Made by a program: the position numbers and the translations under genes | Shown here: one piece after another, positions 60,967-64,000 of the stretch | How positions within the stretch are numbered: the first letter of the stretch is position 1 | How the letters are laid out: every line of letters starts with the position of its first letter | From: Monomorium pharaonis | Taxonomy: Eukaryota; Arthropoda; Insecta; Hymenoptera; Formicidae | Direction of reading: 5' to 3' | NCBI RefSeq assembly: GCF_013373865.1 | Contig: NC_050469.1 | Location: forward strand, 15,792,546-15,856,545 | DNA: 64,000 bases | The notes under the pieces: model-generated | What the model was told of the DNA's origin: nothing | Database searches by the model: none | The model's input: only the letters and a program-made list of their open reading frames with translations

Positions 60967-62174
60967 GGGTGCGTTCAAAAATAGCTTTCGCTGGTGCTGG
61001 GAGAAAAAGTTAAGTTGGTAATATTGAGAATTTCCAACGCTGCGTTCGTTTTCTTCCAGCTGGGAGCTGGGAGTAGTTGGAGACCGATCAAATGGGTGCA
61101 TTTAGTGCAAATAGCAATGAAATATTATGTCAGGCGCGATAACGTATGCATATATTTTATATAACCAAAATTTATCAGTCAATTCAAGGTAATGTTTTTT
61201 CTTGGTTTAATAATATTTAAATATAAAATAAAGTTTAACATTTATATTAATAAATAAAAAGCAAAGAATGAAAGGAACATTAAATTTTATTAATTTTTTT
61301 TATTATAATGTATGGTTGCCGTCTATGTCCTATAGGTAGCAAAAATAGAAGGTACAACCGTATGCGAATAATAGTTCGATAATTCTTCATGTATTATAAC
61401 TTAATTGCTACAATGTGTTCCAAATAATTTTTTATTTTTGGTACGTTTCTCCTTTCATCTCGTGTTGTTACTGAACAAGATATTTTGTAATTCTTCATCG
61501 TCGTCATCACTGTTATTAAACGATAAAATATACTAGAAGAATCAAACATGTTTTCGAGTAAAATATTCTTCAATAATAATTTTTCCATAATAATAATAAT
61601 TAATGTTGATTAAATTTGTATATTCTTTTTATTGACTTTCGTTTCTTGTTCAACAATACGAAAAGAAAGAGCCTGTAAATACATTATATTAAATAATTAT
61701 TTATATATTCAGTAATTTTTTATATTGATTAGTTAATTTACGAAAAGTAATAATTTATGAATTTGCATTAAGAAAATATTTTATTTCAAGTAATTTGTTA
61801 AATTTTATGTCACAACTACACATAACAATAAAAGATATTAAGAGAATTTTAATGTTCCTCTTATTTCTTACTTTTTATTTATTAATAATGTTATTTTACA
61901 TTTACTCTATTTTACATTTAAGTATTATTAAATAAAGGAAAAGAATTACCTTGAATTTGCTAAATTTCAACAATCGTAGGTATAAGTTATATAAAACACG
62001 TGCGTACGTTATCGCTTGTTAAGATATTTTGTTGTCATTTGCACTAAATGCACCTATTCGATCGATCTCCAACTACTTCCAGCTGGGAGAAAACGAACAC
62101 AGCGTTGGGAATTCTCAATACTACCAACTTAACCTTTTTTCCCAACATCAGCTAAAGCTATTTTCGAACGCAGG
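60967..62174. mobile_element. Foldback element, ~1.2 kb
   Basis: GGGTGCGTTCAAAAATAGCT at the left pairs with AGCTATTTTCGAACGCAGGC at the right. Arms of about 150 bp pair through TTAAGTTGGTAATATTGAGA, TTCCAGCTGGGAG and ATTTAGTGCAAATAGCAA. Inside, CCGTATGCGAATAATAGTTC resembles the E4 arm. The centre is AT-rich without a gene. Confidence 0.7.
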
Positions 62175-62261
62175 CAATATATGTTAAATGTATGTTATAT
62201 CTTATAGCATTAGTATAAAGCCCTATTTATAAGTGAAAAATATGCTGCGGTTAATATTGAT

Positions 62262-62521
62262 AAGGCACTATAAAAGTGAGTATTCTCATGTCCGCCATTT
62301 TTCTTTTAACTAGCATGAAAAATTAGGTATGTTTTGTATATATATACGTCAATAATCTTTGGAAGCACCAAACTTTATGCGACAATGAAACGAAGACACG
62401 ATATTTATGATCTTAAAACTGTAAAGGTTATTGCGATTATTATATATGTAAAACATTATGCTAGTTACTTGCTAGTTTGAAGAAAAATGGCGGACGTGAG
62501 AATACCTATTTTTTTAGTGCT
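62262..62521. repeat. MITE, ~260 bp
   Basis: GCACTATAAAAGTGAGTATT and CTCATGTCCGCCATTTTTCT at the left pair with GAAAAATGGCGGACGTGAGA and ATACCTATTTTTTTAGTGC at the right. Confidence 0.75.
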
Positions 62522-62585
62522 CTAATATTGACTACAGAGAATATCTGTTTTTGATATAATTGTTCAAAGTTCGTAATGCACAGAC

Positions 62586-62651
62586 GTTAGATATTTTCAA
62601 TCGGGTTGGAGATTAGTCGTATTTAATAATTATAATTCGATATATTTAAAC

Positions 62652-62695
<44 letters not shown>

Positions 62696-62776
62696 GTTTA
62701 AATATATCGTTAGATATTTTCAATCGGGTTGGAGATTAGTCGTATTTAATAATTATAATTCGATATATTTAAACAG

Positions 62777-62818
<42 letters not shown>
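62586..62818. repeat. Tandem duplication with (AT)n
   Basis: GTTAGATATTTTCAATCGGG and ~65 following bases, ending TATTTAAACAGATATA and an AT run, occur twice in a row (about 62586 and 62709). Confidence 0.9.
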
Positions 62819-62822
<4 letters not shown>

Positions 62823-64000
62823 GAAAATACATGTTACATCGTTCGTCCCTTTTCAACGTCTACGTTTGTCCTTTTCTACGTATGCCTATACCCCCACTCC
62901 TAGCAGGCCTGGTCACCGAGCGTACGCACATGGTCGCGGAGCATGATCTCATGTCGTTACGTTTCGTATGACAGGTTTCATAACCTGAATATTCGCCAAC
63001 TTTAACGATTAATATCTCGAGATATTTGAGGTGATGTGTTTAAACTAAATAATTATCGAAATTTGTAGTAATTGAAGTGCCGTGCTTTATGTTTTTAAAA
63101 TTATATTTGCATTTTATTAAATATATATTGTGTGATTGTCACAAGTGAGGTGAATTGGTATTCACAACTGTGTTAATTTAAATAATATTGAAGAAGTGGC
63201 AACAGAAATTACAAAAGAATCCATGCAGTTACAATACATGGGATTCATTTCTCATGGGATACATGGGATTATAATCTCCGCTATTTGAATCTTGTGCAAT
63301 GTAACGAAGTCATCAACATTGCAGCTTGAATAATTATTTGTATTTATTGAAGAAAAAATATAACTTTCTTTCTTGTAACATATGTTTAGATAATCACATT
63401 TGTTTTTAATTCGTCTTGTATATTTGTGATTCAGTGAATGGGTGTAAGATGCAAAGTGTTATGTTATATATTGTGTATAATTCTAAAATTTAGTCAAATT
63501 TATGTGATTTTATTTTTAATGTTGCTGATGTAACTTAGTTTATGACTATACTTTATTTTGCGAAGTAAATTGTGCAGATAAAACTGTAAGGAATGCAGTT
63601 ACATAAGTAAAATAAAGATATTTTAACAACAACGAATTGTTATTACTGAAACTTAGTTATTAATTCTCTTCAAATCTTACTCGATTTTAATTGAAGAAGC
63701 AACACCTTTATATTTTTATTTTATCAAAAAATTTATGTGTATTGAAGTTATATTTTTAACATATGTATGTGTTGCTTATTTTACAAAGTGAAAGAGTGCA
63801 TTGTTACACTCCTTGCATTACATTATTAACCCTTTGTTGAGACCAATACAAGTTCTAATACTAATGAATGCAACTAATCTGACAGATTAACTAGCTAAAT
63901 CTTGATATTTCATGTTTAAAAAGAAATTAGTATGAAAGCGTAAGATATTGTATGAGTCAATGTTCTCGGGTTGAGGCTTTCTAAATTAGATTATATCAAT
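62819..64000. other. AT-rich CAT intron, little structure
   Basis: A short GC-richer block (62880-62980; CCCCCACTCCTAGCAGGCCT) recalls the GC block of the hAT MITEs but has no visible ends. The rest is AT-rich with no open frame of note and no CAT exon. Confidence 0.4.

Overview
The window is insect nuclear DNA, most probably hymenopteran (an ant is the best guess). The split genes have canonical GT/AG introns, the background is AT-rich, and there are a cationic amino acid transporter (SLC7A/CAT family), DUF4806, THAP/P-element, PIF/Harbinger, BEL/Pao, errantivirus-type Ty3/gypsy, Penelope-like and jockey-type sequences. No prokaryotic features are present. Species and family names are inferred from reading motifs; no database search was run.

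One host gene spans most of the window on the + strand. Seven CAT exons (9157-11107 and 48265-48428) join with matching codon phases. The 5' and 3' ends of the gene lie outside the window. The intron between the sixth and seventh visible exons is about 37.2 kb (11108-48264) and is almost wholly one nested stack of transposons. Its outer layer is a foldback element (11222-48212) whose arms are mirrored arrays of a ~130-bp satellite. Into this foldback went: a Harbinger element (16354-24341) with a broken Myb/SANT-like gene (+) and a broken DDE transposase (-); a CCC...GGG element (24404-43114) that was itself hit by a P element (24419-40304; 8-bp duplication GAAAAAAT); a gypsy/errantivirus copy (30337-37857; duplication TGAC) inside the P transposase; a solo LTR (33123-33563; duplication ATAC) inside that; and many smaller foldbacks.

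Two families recur across the window. Family E begins CCC and ends GGG, usually with the inner sequence CCCAGATAGCACA, and has 2-3 bp target duplications. Each copy fills its ends with arrays of a different short self-complementary word (GGACGTCC, GGGAGCTCCC, CCAATATTGG and so on). Family F has GGGAGYG termini, ~9-bp target duplications and arms of copy-specific ~15-bp words around a conserved GC-rich core with a (CA)n tract, and looks like Mutator-type foldbacks. These two architectures are the most unusual content of the window.

Layout: 1-9156, upstream CAT intron with TE debris, including E1 (949-4286), which carries a split DUF4806 gene, and F1-F3. 9157-11107, CAT exons. 11108-48264, nested intron. 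48265-48428, CAT exon. 48429-64000, next CAT intron, holding Penelope-like fragments with a possible hammerhead ribozyme, a hAT MITE, a jockey-type ORF1 interrupted by a very young BEL/Pao element (52686-59433), an F-type array, foldbacks and AT-rich sequence.
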